Shown here: positions 1-7,534 of the stretch, in pieces
Position numbering within the stretch: the stretch's first letter is position 1
Layout of the letters: every line of letters starts with the position of its first letter
From: Deltaproteobacteria bacterium
GTDB taxonomy: Bacteria; Bdellovibrionota_C; UBA2361; OMII01
Direction: 5' to 3'
NCBI GenBank assembly: GCA_947491545.1
Contig: CANLJX010000013.1
Location: 1-39,288, forward strand
Length of the DNA stretch: 39,288 nt
Translations under genes and position numbers: made by a program
The notes under the pieces: generated by a model
The model's database searches: none
What the model was told of the DNA's origin: nothing
What the model saw: the letters and a program-made list of their open reading frames with translations, nothing else

Positions 1-627
1 GCGGAAGTAGGTCGAAAGCTCAAGTGGGCACCGGACTCCCTTCGGGATGTAGCAGAACGACCCGTCAGTGAAGACTGCGGAGTTGAGGGCCGCGAAGAAA
101 TTGTCGCTGTGAGGGACGACCGACCCTAGGTACTTCTTAACAAGTTCCGGATGGTGCTGAATCGCCTCGGACATCGAGCAGAAGATAACGCCAACCTCTT
201 CGAGCTGCTTCTTGAAGGTCGTTACAACCGACACTGAGTCGAATACTGCATCGACAGCAACTCCTGCTAAGGCCTTCTGCTCGTGCAGCGGGATGCCTAG
301 CTTCTCGTAGGTCTTGAGGATCTCAGGATCCACTTCTTCGAGGCTAGCAGGCCCCTTCTTCTGCTTCGGCGCTGAGTAGTACACGATCTCGTCGTACTTC
401 ACCGGTGGGTAATTCACGAATGCCCAGTGCGGCTCCTTCATCTCCTTCCAGCGCGCGAAGGCTTTGAGGCGCCACTGAAGCATCCAGTCGGGCTCGTTCT
501 TCTTGGCCGAAATGAAGCGGATGATATCCTCGTTGAGACCAGGAGGCGCCTCGTCAGCTTCGATGTTCGTGTAGAAGCCGTACTTGTATTCCTGGCTGGT
601 GAAGTCTTCTAAAATCTCTGTGCTCAT
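1..627 (-). CDS. sufB: Fe-S cluster assembly protein SufB (N-terminal part, truncated by window start)
   Basis: Reverse-strand translation from ATG at 627: [60 protein letters not shown]...[15 protein letters not shown]; typical SufB N-terminus. Open to the window edge. Confidence 0.95.
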   Translation of the reverse strand, partial: MSTEILEDFTSQEYKYGFYTNIEADEAPPGLNEDIIRFISAKKNEPDWMLQWRLKAFARWKEMKEPHWAFVNYPPVKYDEIVYYSAPKQKKGPASLEEVDPEILKTYEKLGIPLHEQKALAGVAVDAVFDSVSVVTTFKKQLEEVGVIFCSMSEAIQHHPELVKKYLGSVVPHSDNFFAALNSAVFTDGSFCYIPKGVRCPLELSTYFR

Positions 628-1024
628 AGCCGCTCGAAACGGGTACTCTCTTCCGAAGTTCTCAGGTCGCTATCTGCTGCAGGGACCCCAGGCGACGGAA
701 ATTCGCGAGGCATCCTTTATTTTTGAGGCTCCACAGGATACCGGATTACAGAACCTAAGTCCCGCCACGGACCCCGACACCTCATTTAGCCTTCCGGATT
801 TGGCAGAAGGTAACAATCTTGAATCTTTTATTCAAGTATAGGAGGCAAGTTAAGTGTCTGCAATGCAAAGATATTTTGGCTGATATGGGCAACAAAGGTT
901 ACAGTCGAGCGTGGAGTTTCGGGGTTCCTTAGTCGGGAGATGGGGCTCAGAGATGGGGTAACTAATTGCTAGGACTCATTAAATTATCAGTGTTTGTGGG
1001 GCGTTCGGGCGACGTGACGGTGTT

Positions 1025-1067
1025 GGAACGGGAGCCGGCTCCGGTCCGGTGCCGTGACCGGTCCCGG
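1025..1067. repeat. GGNNCC-type GC hexamer repeat, locus A
   Basis: ggaacgggagccggctccggtccggtgccgtgaccggtcccgg, just 3' of the 1094..2200 (-) stop. Confidence 0.7.
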
Positions 1068-1093
1068 AAATGGTTAGGGGGGTGAAGGGTTGT

Positions 1094-2200
1094 TTATCCG
1101 ACAACGGAGACCGAAACGCCGGGGAAAACTGGGGCGGCCGACTCGGGGTCCTGGAAGAGCCAGCGCAGCAGCTCTTGGTAGAAACCAAAGAGCGGGATCT
1201 GCTCGGCTACTCTCTGGCGCACCTGTTCGCGCCGGCTCTTGAAACCAGCGTGGCTCTCTCGCGTTAGGTGCTCCCTCTCACGCCAGAAATTTCCGAGCGG
1301 CTGAACCTGGATCTCGAACATCTTTCCACACCACAGCACTACCGACTTAACAGCTTCCCAGCCGCTCTCCTTCTCTGCCTCGCGCAGGTAGTTCTTGGTC
1401 TCGATGAAGGCAAGTCGCTCGCTCTCAGGCGTACGCGGCAGGGAAAGCTTGGCGAGAGCCGCATCATCCCACTCAAGGGACTGCAAGGCTGACTGCAGCT
1501 TCGCCGCCTCAGCGGCTGACCCGACCACGATCTTAATTCCGAAGATATCTTTTACGTACCGACTCAGGTGACGCAGCTGCTTGTCACGCCGCACGAGGGA
1601 ATCGAGGCCGAAGATCTCATCGACTACCTTGTTCCAGATCTCCTCTTCCGCCTTGATGCGGCTGATGAGCTTGTGAACCCCGCGCTGGTTGGGCTCGACT
1701 GGCTGATATTCAACAACATTCGCCACTAGCTGCGGAGCAACCCAGCTTGCGCCATCGTAGTACTTAAGCTTCCAAAGCTGCCGAGTGCCGAGGTCTAGGT
1801 CGATCGTGGAGTACAGGTCAGCGCGGGAGAGCAGCTGAGATAGCGTGAATCGCTCACCGGTCGTCGGCACCTCGCCGATTGCAACCGACTGCAGGTGGCA
1901 CGGCCCCACGAACGAGGTGCAAAGAAGCTCGCACAGGCGATGAAGTGCCTCCTCACCTCGGATGATCATGCGGTCGAAGGCGGCTCTGCACTCACGCAGC
2001 CGGTCGCGAGAGAATCGCAGCTCGTGCGTTACGCCAGGATTTTTCTGAAGCTCGCCTCGAAAACGGCCGAGGTACAAGACTAGCTCATTGAGCAAAGGCT
2101 CCTGGCTCACCATCCACAGGGGCGAGTGCGCATTGTCATTTGTGTGCGTTTCCGCAACCAACAGCTCATCGAGCGGTGTCATGGTGCTGAGAGGTATCAC
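1094..2200 (-). CDS. Divergent RelA/SpoT synthetase-like domain protein
   Basis: 368 aa ORF; HKLISRIKAEEEIWNK...YVKDIFGIKIVV...FIETKNYL...KMFEIQVQPLGNFWREREHLTRESHAGFKSRRE resembles the order of motifs in RelA/SpoT synthetase domains. Confidence 0.5.
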   Translation of the reverse strand: MIPLSTMTPLDELLVAETHTNDNAHSPLWMVSQEPLLNELVLYLGRFRGELQKNPGVTHELRFSRDRLRECRAAFDRMIIRGEEALHRLCELLCTSFVGPCHLQSVAIGEVPTTGERFTLSQLLSRADLYSTIDLDLGTRQLWKLKYYDGASWVAPQLVANVVEYQPVEPNQRGVHKLISRIKAEEEIWNKVVDEIFGLDSLVRRDKQLRHLSRYVKDIFGIKIVVGSAAEAAKLQSALQSLEWDDAALAKLSLPRTPESERLAFIETKNYLREAEKESGWEAVKSVVLWCGKMFEIQVQPLGNFWREREHLTRESHAGFKSRREQVRQRVAEQIPLFGFYQELLRWLFQDPESAAPVFPGVSVSVVG

Positions 2201-2305
2201 TCCCCTGCGGTCGAGAGAAGAGAGATTATCCGGCGGCGGATTATAGGGGTTGAATGAGACCTAGCTGCTTAAGCAGCAAATTGGGAGAAACCGTGTGGGA
2301 TAATG

Positions 2306-2378
<73 letters not shown>

Positions 2379-2470
2379 AAGTACGGGGGATGGTAGCACA
2401 TTGGAGGCGAATTGAAACTGATGTGGTAGTGGGACCAGGTATGCATCCCGCGCTCCGACACACGACACGG

Positions 2471-2601
2471 GAACGGCCACGGCTCCGGATACGGCTCCGG
2501 CCTCGGCTCCGGGAACAAACCTGCAATCCCCGCCCCACCCCAGTGCCAGTGCCGGTGGTGCCGGTGCCGGTGCCGGTGCCGGTGCCGGTGCCGGTGCCGG
2601 T
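2471..2601. repeat. GGNNCC-type GC hexamer repeat, locus B: GGCTCC-rich arm (2471-2515) and (GGTGCC)7 arm (2557-2598)
   Basis: Seven perfect GGTGCC units at 2557-2598; three CGGCTCC units upstream in a second arm. Confidence 0.9.
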
Positions 2602-2670
2602 TAGAGTCTATTTGAACCCTGCTGGGAACAGATCCCTCGAACGAGGGAGGAGAAAACGAGGGAAGAGAAT

Positions 2671-2753
2671 TGGTGAGAGAGGGATTCGAACCCCCGTAGG
2701 CCGGAGCCAGCAGATTTACAGTCTGCCCCCTTTAGCCACTCGGGCACCTCACC
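2671..2753 (-). tRNA. tRNA-Tyr(GTA)
   Basis: 83-nt class II tRNA with long variable arm; anticodon stem-loop CAGACTGTAAATCTG; discriminator A. Confidence 0.96.
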
Positions 2754-2796
2754 AGATGAGTGGATTGAAACGCGAGCCCCCAGTAACTCCCCGGGT

Positions 2797-2815
2797 GCAG
2801 GGGCAAAACCCCTGC
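2797..2815. repeat. GC-rich hairpin A1 (GCAGGGG-caaaa-CCCCTGC)
   Basis: Perfect 7-bp inverted repeat; related hairpin A2 at 2957-2975. Confidence 0.85.
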
Positions 2816-2820
2816 CCATC

Positions 2821-3010
2821 ATTCGAATCTTGGCAAAGCCAAGTTCGAATAGAAGCAACACCGTCATGCAAATCTTGGCAAAGCCAAGTTTGCATAGAAG
2901 CAACACCGTCATGCAAATCTTGGCAAAGCCAAGTTTGCATAGGAGCTCTCCTGAGTGCAGGGGCAGCGCCCCTGCCCGTCATGCAAATCTTGGCAAAGCC
3001 AAGTTTGCAT
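2821..3010. repeat. Tandem hairpin array: four 30-nt imperfect palindromes (H1 2821-2850, H2 2866-2895, H3 2911-2940, H4 2981-3010) with interposed hairpin A2 (2957-2975)
   Basis: H2-H4: ATGCAAATCTTGGCAAAGCCAAGTTTGCAT; H1: ATTCGAATCTTGGCAAAGCCAAGTTCGAAT. 45-nt period for H1-H3. A2 = GCAGGGGC-agc-GCCCCTGC. Confidence 0.95.
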
Positions 3011-3021
3011 AGGAGCTAAAC

Positions 3022-3094
<73 letters not shown>

Positions 3095-3243
3095 GTAACA
3101 GTCACGTTCAACGGGCCGCATTATGTTCAATTAGGGGGATCAAGTAAATACACTAGGGACTTACCACCCTTAGTAATTGAAATTTCGGCCAAGCTTTTAT
3201 AACCTGAGGGTGTTAGCGGGTTTGCGTTCGCAGGGCCCCCTTT

Positions 3244-3316
3244 GCTGGCATAGCTCAATTGGTAGAGCAACTGATTTGTAATCAGTAGGTTCCCCGTTCA
3301 AGTCGGGGTGTCAGCT
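3244..3316 (+). tRNA. tRNA-Thr(TGT)
   Basis: GCTGGCA/TGTCAGC acceptor, D-arm TAGCTCAATTGGTAGAGCA, anticodon loop TTTGTAA, CCCCGTTCAAGTCGGGG T-arm. Confidence 0.97.
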
Positions 3317-3469
3317 TTCATTCTTCCCTCCCCGTGCGTGGGCCAACTGCTCTGAAATCATCCTGGGTTAAACCGTGGGCGCCCCGGCAACTTCAAGGCA
3401 GCCAGCCTCAGTGTTTCTGTCTCTAGCAACCTGAAGAGCGCTTGAGAGATTGTGCTCCGTTGATCTCGC

Positions 3470-3919
3470 GTGATTGAATACTGTCCACCAATGGGCACAC
3501 AACCTCCCTCGCACGACGCGCTCAATGTTCCCTCGCACGACGCGCTCAATGTTCCCTCGCACGACGCGCTCAATGCCGCACTCGCGTTCATCCCAATCTT
3601 CGAGGAAGGCGTGTTTGAGAATGCTTCCTCCGTCTACATAACGACCGGCGAGTACCCACTGCACGTCAAAGAGCTCCTCTCTCTCCTTACCGCGCTTGAG
3701 ATTCAACCAGACGGTTTCGACTGGATGTCGTGGATCGATCAGGCTCGACCGTACCTGCAAGACCCGAAGAAGATCTCGGAAGCCGACGCAGAGGCGGTGT
3801 CACGGCTCACTGCGCTAGCGGTTCAGTCGGACCGATTCAACAAAAGTCTCTTTCCGCACCTTTGCTCATCAGGGGTGCTGCATCAGCTCCTGCTCAGGCT
3901 CCGTACGCTCTGCGCGTAA
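3470..3919 (+). CDS. DUF6508-like protein with N-terminal PSHDALNV octapeptide repeats
   Basis: ORF 149 aa; ALAFIPIFEEG...FDWMSWIDQARPYLQDPKKISEADAEAVSRLTALAVQSDRF...GVLHQLLLRL resembles DUF6508. True start may be the internal ATG at MGTQ. Confidence 0.6.
   Translation: MIEYCPPMGTQPPSHDALNVPSHDALNVPSHDALNAALAFIPIFEEGVFENASSVYITTGEYPLHVKELLSLLTALEIQPDGFDWMSWIDQARPYLQDPKKISEADAEAVSRLTALAVQSDRFNKSLFPHLCSSGVLHQLLLRLRTLCA
3506..3577 (+). repeat. 24-bp tandem repeat, 3 copies, in frame
   Basis: CCCTCGCACGACGCGCTCAATGTT at 3506-3529 and 3530-3553; third copy 3554-3577 ends ..AATGCC. Confidence 0.97.
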
Positions 3920-4059
3920 AGCAGGCTAACCGGGCTCATAGCGCCCGAAGCTTTCTGTAAGCAACGTGCCCTGGACATGCTTCCGCAAGAGAGGCGGCGC
4001 GGAATTGTCTGCGCCGCCTCTCCTTGCCTTTCATGCCTACACCAGTAAGGAGATACCGT

Positions 4060-4758
4060 ATGAACCGATCCACACGATGCGCCGTTCTTGGCGCTGCACT
4101 GAGCACACTACTCCAGATTCAAGGCGCGATGGCGGAGGAGATTAAAATCGACCGCTCAACGCGAGCTTTCAAGGAGGCACAGGAATCCTTGAGCAAGTCC
4201 ACGCAGCTCTACAAAACTATCTCTGAAGGGAAGATGGGCAAGGTGCCCCAATCCGTGCTCGACGCCACGAGGTGCGTAGTTATCTTTCCAGATACCATGA
4301 CCGTGTCAGTTGCGCTCGGCGGGACCCACGGCGATGGCGTGGGCTTCTGTAAGTCGGCTGCAGGCACGTGGCAGAACCCGATGTTCTTGAACCTGATCGG
4401 CGGAAGCCTGGGCATCCAGGCGGGCGTGAAGTCGGCTGATATGGTGCTCTACGTCACTGGGGACAAGGCTGCTGAGGCTCTGAAGAAGGGAACATTCAAG
4501 CTTGGCGGCGAGCTGAGCGCTGTAGCGGGCACGTTCGACAAGACCTTCTCGGCAGGACATGCAGAGGTCGTTGCATACCAGCGTGCTGAGGGGCTCTTTG
4601 CAGGAGCGAGCTTGGAGGGGATCAGCATTTCGCGCGACGAGAGTGATGAGCGCGCCTTCTACGGAACTCGCGAGGCGGTCTTGACTGAGAAGATCCCCAG
4701 CGACCTTGAGAAAGATGTGAATGAGCTACGAGAGGTCCTGCCGACGCACGTTGGCTAA
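4060..4758 (+). CDS. SYLF/Ysc84 domain lipid-binding protein with signal peptide
   Basis: Signal peptide MNRSTRCAVLGAALSTLLQIQGAMAEE; AFKEAQESL...VVIFPDT...GGTHGDGVGFCKSAAGTWQNPMFLNLIGGSLGIQAGVKSADMVLYV, typical of the Ysc84 family. Tracked ORF extends to 4024. Confidence 0.88.
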   Translation: MNRSTRCAVLGAALSTLLQIQGAMAEEIKIDRSTRAFKEAQESLSKSTQLYKTISEGKMGKVPQSVLDATRCVVIFPDTMTVSVALGGTHGDGVGFCKSAAGTWQNPMFLNLIGGSLGIQAGVKSADMVLYVTGDKAAEALKKGTFKLGGELSAVAGTFDKTFSAGHAEVVAYQRAEGLFAGASLEGISISRDESDERAFYGTREAVLTEKIPSDLEKDVNELREVLPTHVG

Positions 4759-4765
4759 CCCGGAT

Positions 4766-4799
4766 GGGCTCGCTGCAAGAAGGCTTTTGCAGCGAGCCC
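4766..4799 (+). terminator. Hairpin 3' of the Ysc84 gene
   Basis: 13-bp perfect inverted repeat GGGCTCGCTGCAA...TTGCAGCGAGCCC; no downstream T-tract, so terminator function is uncertain. Confidence 0.55.
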
Positions 4800-4821
4800 T
4801 CGCTAAATCCGTGAGGGGAAT

Positions 4822-5085
4822 ATGGAGTCAGTCTGGATCGTCGTCTGTGGCCTGGTCGTTGGCCTTATCGCGCGAGCGGTTTTGCCTGGGACGGACCGAG
4901 CCGGGTTCGTTGTAACGGCTCTCCTAGGTATCGCAGGAGCGCTGCTCGGCTCGGTTGTAAGCTGGCTACTCGACATCTACAACCCGAGAACATTCGTTGG
5001 TGTGGCGATGTCGGTATTGGGGGCTGTCGCCATCTTGGCGCTCTACCGTAGGACCGCCCCTCTGGCGAAAGCTCCTCGGATGTAA
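4822..5085 (+). CDS. GlsB/YeaQ/YmgE family stress-response membrane protein
   Basis: 87 aa with three hydrophobic segments, GLVVGLIARAVLPG...GFVVTALLGIAGALLGSVV, family signature. Confidence 0.88.
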   Translation: MESVWIVVCGLVVGLIARAVLPGTDRAGFVVTALLGIAGALLGSVVSWLLDIYNPRTFVGVAMSVLGAVAILALYRRTAPLAKAPRM

Positions 5086-5095
5086 CGGGGCTGCG

Positions 5096-6598
5096 TTAGC
5101 CGTCTGACTCGGCTGCATCCTTTATGACGAAGCGAGGCTTGAGCCTCGCAACAACCGACGCCAGGCCCGCCAACTCAACAGACCTCAACACCTCGCAAAA
5201 ATCCTTGTAGGCCGCAGGCGCCTCGTCGAGCGGGTACGCTCGGCAGTTGCTTAGCACGTCTAGCTTGTCAAGCTCTGCATCGACAGCCGCCTGGTCCAGT
5301 GCCTTGAACGCCGCCCGCCTCCCCATTGCTCGACCGGCACCATGATTGACGCTGTAGCAGCTCATTCGAGCCCCCTCTTCCGCCACCATTACCACCGAAC
5401 CGTCTCGCGGATTCCCCGGAAGCAGGATCGGATGCCCCACTCCCTCAAAGGGAGAGCCGCGTAGCGCCGGATGTCCTGCAGGAAATGCGCGCGTTGCGCC
5501 CTTGCGGTGCACCCACATCTCTAGCCCTCCGACCTCTTCGCGACGAGCGATGTTGTGGCTGATGAAGTAGACGAGCCTTCCCGTTGTCCCCGGAATCACT
5601 TCACGAAACGCATCAAGCACGAGCGCATTAATCAGCATGTGGTTGACAGTGGCGAAGTTTGCGCCGAGAGCCATGTCATCCAGGTAGTCGTTCGCCTCTG
5701 CTGAGCCGAGCGGCGCGTACACAAGCTCTCGGTCGTTCCCGGGAAGCGGGATGTTCCACTGCTCGAAGTGACGCTGCAGGAGCTGAAACTGGTTGCGTGC
5801 GAGGATATTTCCGAGACCTCGCGATCCGCAGTGCGAGAGGAAGGCAACGTGACCATCCTCGAGCCCGAAGTGCGCGGCTACATCCCTAGCGCGCGCCGAA
5901 TCCTCAATAGCAACTGTGCTGCACTCACCGAAGTGGTTCCCGCCGCCGTACGAGCCGAGCTGGCTGCACTTCTCCGCAAAGTTTCTGATCACACCAGCTT
6001 TGAGGAGCGCCACAATTCGGTGCCTTAGCGCCGCCTGAGTGCCATCGTGCCCCACGTGGTGAGCGTCCTCGCACCGACTCGCCCACTCGACTGGGATGCC
6101 GAGCTCACGCAGCACGGCCTCAGAGGCGCCCTCGGTCAGCGCCTGCATACCAAGCTCCTCGGACACCTCGCGGCCCATCGCCACAGCACGTGCCCCCTTC
6201 CCGGGGCCGGTGGGTATGCGCTTGCAGATAGCATCGATGATCGCTCGACGGATTGGGCGAGCAGAGATTGCGTCTGCCGGCAGGTCGAGCTGCAGAAGGC
6301 TCATCGAGCACTTGATGTCCACTCCGATTGGGCCTGGGTAGATGTGAGTGGGCGATGCGAGCACACACCCAATCGGAGCGCCATAGCCAGCGTGGGCGTC
6401 GGGCTGAAGCACGAGCTCGGCCACTCCGGGAGCGGCGCGAGTAGTGAGCGCCTGTTTGAGACAGGTCGGGTCGAATCCCCGTCGGATCTCCGGCGTGCCG
6501 ATCACTACCACGGGCTTGCACTGGGAGCCTGGAACTGGAAGGAGCGCGACGGCCTCGCCTTTGGGGACAAACTGATGCTCGGCTTCGTTAGTATTCAT
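5096..6598 (-). CDS. rtcB: RtcB family RNA ligase
   Basis: 500 aa; LQPDAHAGYGAPIGCVLA, GVDIKCS, GGGNHFGE, SHCGSRGLG, ISHNIARRE, VNHGAGRAMGRRAA motifs. Confidence 0.9.
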   Translation of the reverse strand: MNTNEAEHQFVPKGEAVALLPVPGSQCKPVVVIGTPEIRRGFDPTCLKQALTTRAAPGVAELVLQPDAHAGYGAPIGCVLASPTHIYPGPIGVDIKCSMSLLQLDLPADAISARPIRRAIIDAICKRIPTGPGKGARAVAMGREVSEELGMQALTEGASEAVLRELGIPVEWASRCEDAHHVGHDGTQAALRHRIVALLKAGVIRNFAEKCSQLGSYGGGNHFGECSTVAIEDSARARDVAAHFGLEDGHVAFLSHCGSRGLGNILARNQFQLLQRHFEQWNIPLPGNDRELVYAPLGSAEANDYLDDMALGANFATVNHMLINALVLDAFREVIPGTTGRLVYFISHNIARREEVGGLEMWVHRKGATRAFPAGHPALRGSPFEGVGHPILLPGNPRDGSVVMVAEEGARMSCYSVNHGAGRAMGRRAAFKALDQAAVDAELDKLDVLSNCRAYPLDEAPAAYKDFCEVLRSVELAGLASVVARLKPRFVIKDAAESDG

Positions 6599-6643
6599 AC
6601 GAAGAGTATCGTCTTGAGAGCGTTGCGAGTCGTGCGAACTCGA

Positions 6644-7525
6644 TCAGGCGCCCTGCCCGGCCTGAATCCGGCGCAAGGCTTCAACCGCCTCTTCTGGCAG
6701 GTGCCCACGCCGCTCGGCTATCACAGTAGCGTGCCGGACCAATTCCCGATACAGCGATGCTATCTCTGGGTTTACCTCGCTCAGCGCCGAGAGCTGCCGC
6801 TCCACGAGCGAGGCATCTCCGCGAACTACAGGCCCAGTCAGGGCCTCAGTTGTGCCCAGGGCGCAAACGTTCTCGACTGTGCCTCGCACAATCGGTGGCA
6901 GCATCGTCTCGGCGACCTCGACCGGAATGCCTGCCTCTTCGTAGAGGCGACGCGCAACATCGACGACCGTCACGAGGTAGTTGCTGGCAAAGACATGCCC
7001 GGCGTGGCAGATCATTTTCGCTCGGCTGTCGACTTCGAAGGGCTTCCCGCCGATCGCCTCCACCATCGTTCGCAGCTCAGCCCTAGCGCTCTCGTCTCCT
7101 TCAATCGCACAGGCGGTGCCAGTGAACGATGTAACAACAAGCTCTGGGCTGGCGATGCTTCTTACTGGGTGGAGGCTCCCCAGCCGGGCGCCTCGTGCAC
7201 GCAGCGGCTCTAGCACCTCGGAGCTCTGAGCGCCACTGACATGGAATACCAAGTTTCCCTCCACGAGCGACTGCTGGGCCACAAGTAGCTGCGCGGCTTC
7301 TTGCACGGCGCTGTCGGCAGAGGCGATCATCCACGCGTCACACGGCGGCATCTCAGCGATAGAGTCAACGGCTTTTGCCTTCGGAACAAAAGCCGCCGCC
7401 CGGCGAGAAGACTCCGGGGTGCGGTTGCAGACTGTCACACGCGAGAAGATCGAGTGGCGCACGAAGAGCGAGCCCAATGCCCTGCCCACGCGACCACACC
7501 CAAGTATGTTGAGGCTTCGGCCCAT
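6644..7525 (-). CDS. Rossmann-like/DUF2520 domain NAD(P)-binding protein
   Basis: MGRSLNILGCGRVGRALGSLF; VFHVSGAQSSEVLEPLRARGARLGSLHPVRSI...KMICHAGHVFASNYLVTVVDVA typical of DUF2520 proteins. Confidence 0.88.
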   Translation of the reverse strand: MGRSLNILGCGRVGRALGSLFVRHSIFSRVTVCNRTPESSRRAAAFVPKAKAVDSIAEMPPCDAWMIASADSAVQEAAQLLVAQQSLVEGNLVFHVSGAQSSEVLEPLRARGARLGSLHPVRSIASPELVVTSFTGTACAIEGDESARAELRTMVEAIGGKPFEVDSRAKMICHAGHVFASNYLVTVVDVARRLYEEAGIPVEVAETMLPPIVRGTVENVCALGTTEALTGPVVRGDASLVERQLSALSEVNPEIASLYRELVRHATVIAERRGHLPEEAVEALRRIQAGQGA

Positions 7526-7534
7526 CTGCCGAGC

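Noticed and set aside
584-841. 85-aa plus-strand ORF upstream of sufB
   Set aside because: Partly antisense to sufB, no recognisable features; more likely sufB promoter region.
2821-3010. CRISPR array
   Set aside because: The regular 45-nt spacing is superficially CRISPR-like, but the intervening 15 nt (agaagcaacaccgtc) are identical between H2 and H3 and between H1 and H2, and no cas genes are present.
2390-3019. 209-aa plus-strand ORF with PVPVPVPV
   Set aside because: Runs antisense through tRNA-Tyr, the hexamer repeats and the hairpin array; low-complexity translation artefact.
6047-7213. 388-aa plus-strand ORF
   Set aside because: Antisense to rtcB and the DUF2520 gene; no recognisable protein features.
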